Assembly: GCA_002343445.1 (NCBI GenBank)
Contig: DDSP01000076.1
Location: forward strand, 19,969-61,299
Reading direction: 5' to 3'
Length of the DNA: 41,331 nucleotides
DNA from: Chthonomonas sp. UBA2387
GTDB lineage: Bacteria; Armatimonadota; Fimbriimonadia; Fimbriimonadales; Fimbriimonadaceae
A program made the translations under genes and the position numbers. A model generated the notes under the pieces. That model had not been told where the DNA came from, did no database searches, and saw only the letters and a program-made list of their open reading frames with translations. Within the stretch, counting starts at the first letter, position 1. Each line of letters starts with the position of its first letter. Below, one piece after another: positions 41,105-41,331 of this stretch.

Positions 41105-41331
41105 GTGCCCGATTCGCAAAAACTGCAAACTGCTGACGATATCGATCTCAAACAGCTGTCACGCTCGCTTCGATCGCGTTGGTATCTGCCGGTCGGTTTT
41201 GCGTTTCTCCTTGGCGTCCTGGCGGGGGTCTACACCTTCACCCAGAGGCCGGTATTCCAGGCCAATGCGGTGCTTTTCATCCCGCCCACGGGCAATCGCG
41301 CAACGACCAACGGCATTCCCGGCTTTGGGAG
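41105..41331 (+). CDS. Wzz-domain polysaccharide chain-length/tyrosine-kinase-type protein, 5' part
   Basis: The first 75 codons read from GTG at 41105: a hydrophilic start with DDIDLKQLSRSLRSRWYLP, a membrane helix (VGFAFLLGVLAGVYTF), and AVLFIPPTG after it. This is the N-terminal Wzz pattern of Wzz/Wzc-type proteins that set polysaccharide length. GGAAGG lies upstream, and TATATT at 41068-41073 may be its -10. The rest lies beyond the window, so a kinase domain cannot be seen. Confidence 0.78.
   Translation, partial: MPDSQKLQTADDIDLKQLSRSLRSRWYLPVGFAFLLGVLAGVYTFTQRPVFQANAVLFIPPTGNRATTNGIPGFG

Overview
The window is a compact, GC-rich bacterial chromosome segment with about 40 protein genes, two tRNA genes, very short spacers and many 4-base start/stop overlaps. 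No phage, transposon or CRISPR array is visible. Envelope genes point to a diderm: a Kdo transferase, a Wza-type export protein, a Wzz-type protein at the right edge, a YaiO-like barrel and another barrel-like protein. Two secreted proteins end in dockerin-type EF-hand repeats. With the overall gene style this suggests an Armatimonadota/Fimbriimonadia-like bacterium. That assignment is inference from protein style, not from a marker-gene tree.

Layout. 1-2600: end of rpmA (L27), a retropepsin-PDZ protein, and terC behind a yybP-ykoY (Mn2+) riboswitch with an overlapping terminator. 2600-11400: secreted adenosine deaminase; a waaA-rsmI-wza-like run on the minus strand; a MerT-like transporter; NAD-type isocitrate dehydrogenase; a PepF-like M3 peptidase; and a secreted protein built from 17-residue Cys-Cys repeats. 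11500-22800: housekeeping genes (ligA, metG, CCA-adding enzyme) mixed with a TylF-like methyltransferase, an acyl-ACP reductase homologue, a SurA/PrsA-like foldase, a nitrilase, a thioredoxin-like protein and a GH18 protein.

22800-27000: a structured leader followed by a tightly coupled four-gene operon (polytopic membrane protein, processive GT2, membrane-anchored beta-helix protein, YaiO-like outer-membrane barrel). It looks like a synthase-dependent exopolysaccharide machine. 27600-32400: two dockerin-bearing secreted proteins flank an orphan MNT nucleotidyltransferase and a secreted thioredoxin-like gene. That gene has a single in-frame TGA in a C-T-TGA motif, followed at once by a SECIS-like hairpin, so it is a candidate selenoprotein.

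32400-37900 is an accessory stretch. It holds a vapBC pair, a second vapBC whose toxin is frameshifted, palindromic operators at both vapB promoters, kbl, and a lower-GC 727-residue protein of unknown function directly behind a TacA-like (DUF1778) antitoxin, where a GNAT toxin would be expected. 37800-41331: a GyrI-like protein, an AAA_28 ATPase, a DUF1080 protein, a small membrane protein, two tRNA-Gly genes, a barrel-like protein and the start of a Wzz-domain gene.

The points most worth following up are the TGA/SECIS-like gene, the TacA plus 727-residue protein pair, the four-gene polysaccharide operon with its leader, the Cys-Cys repeat protein, and the acyl-ACP reductase homologue without a visible partner.
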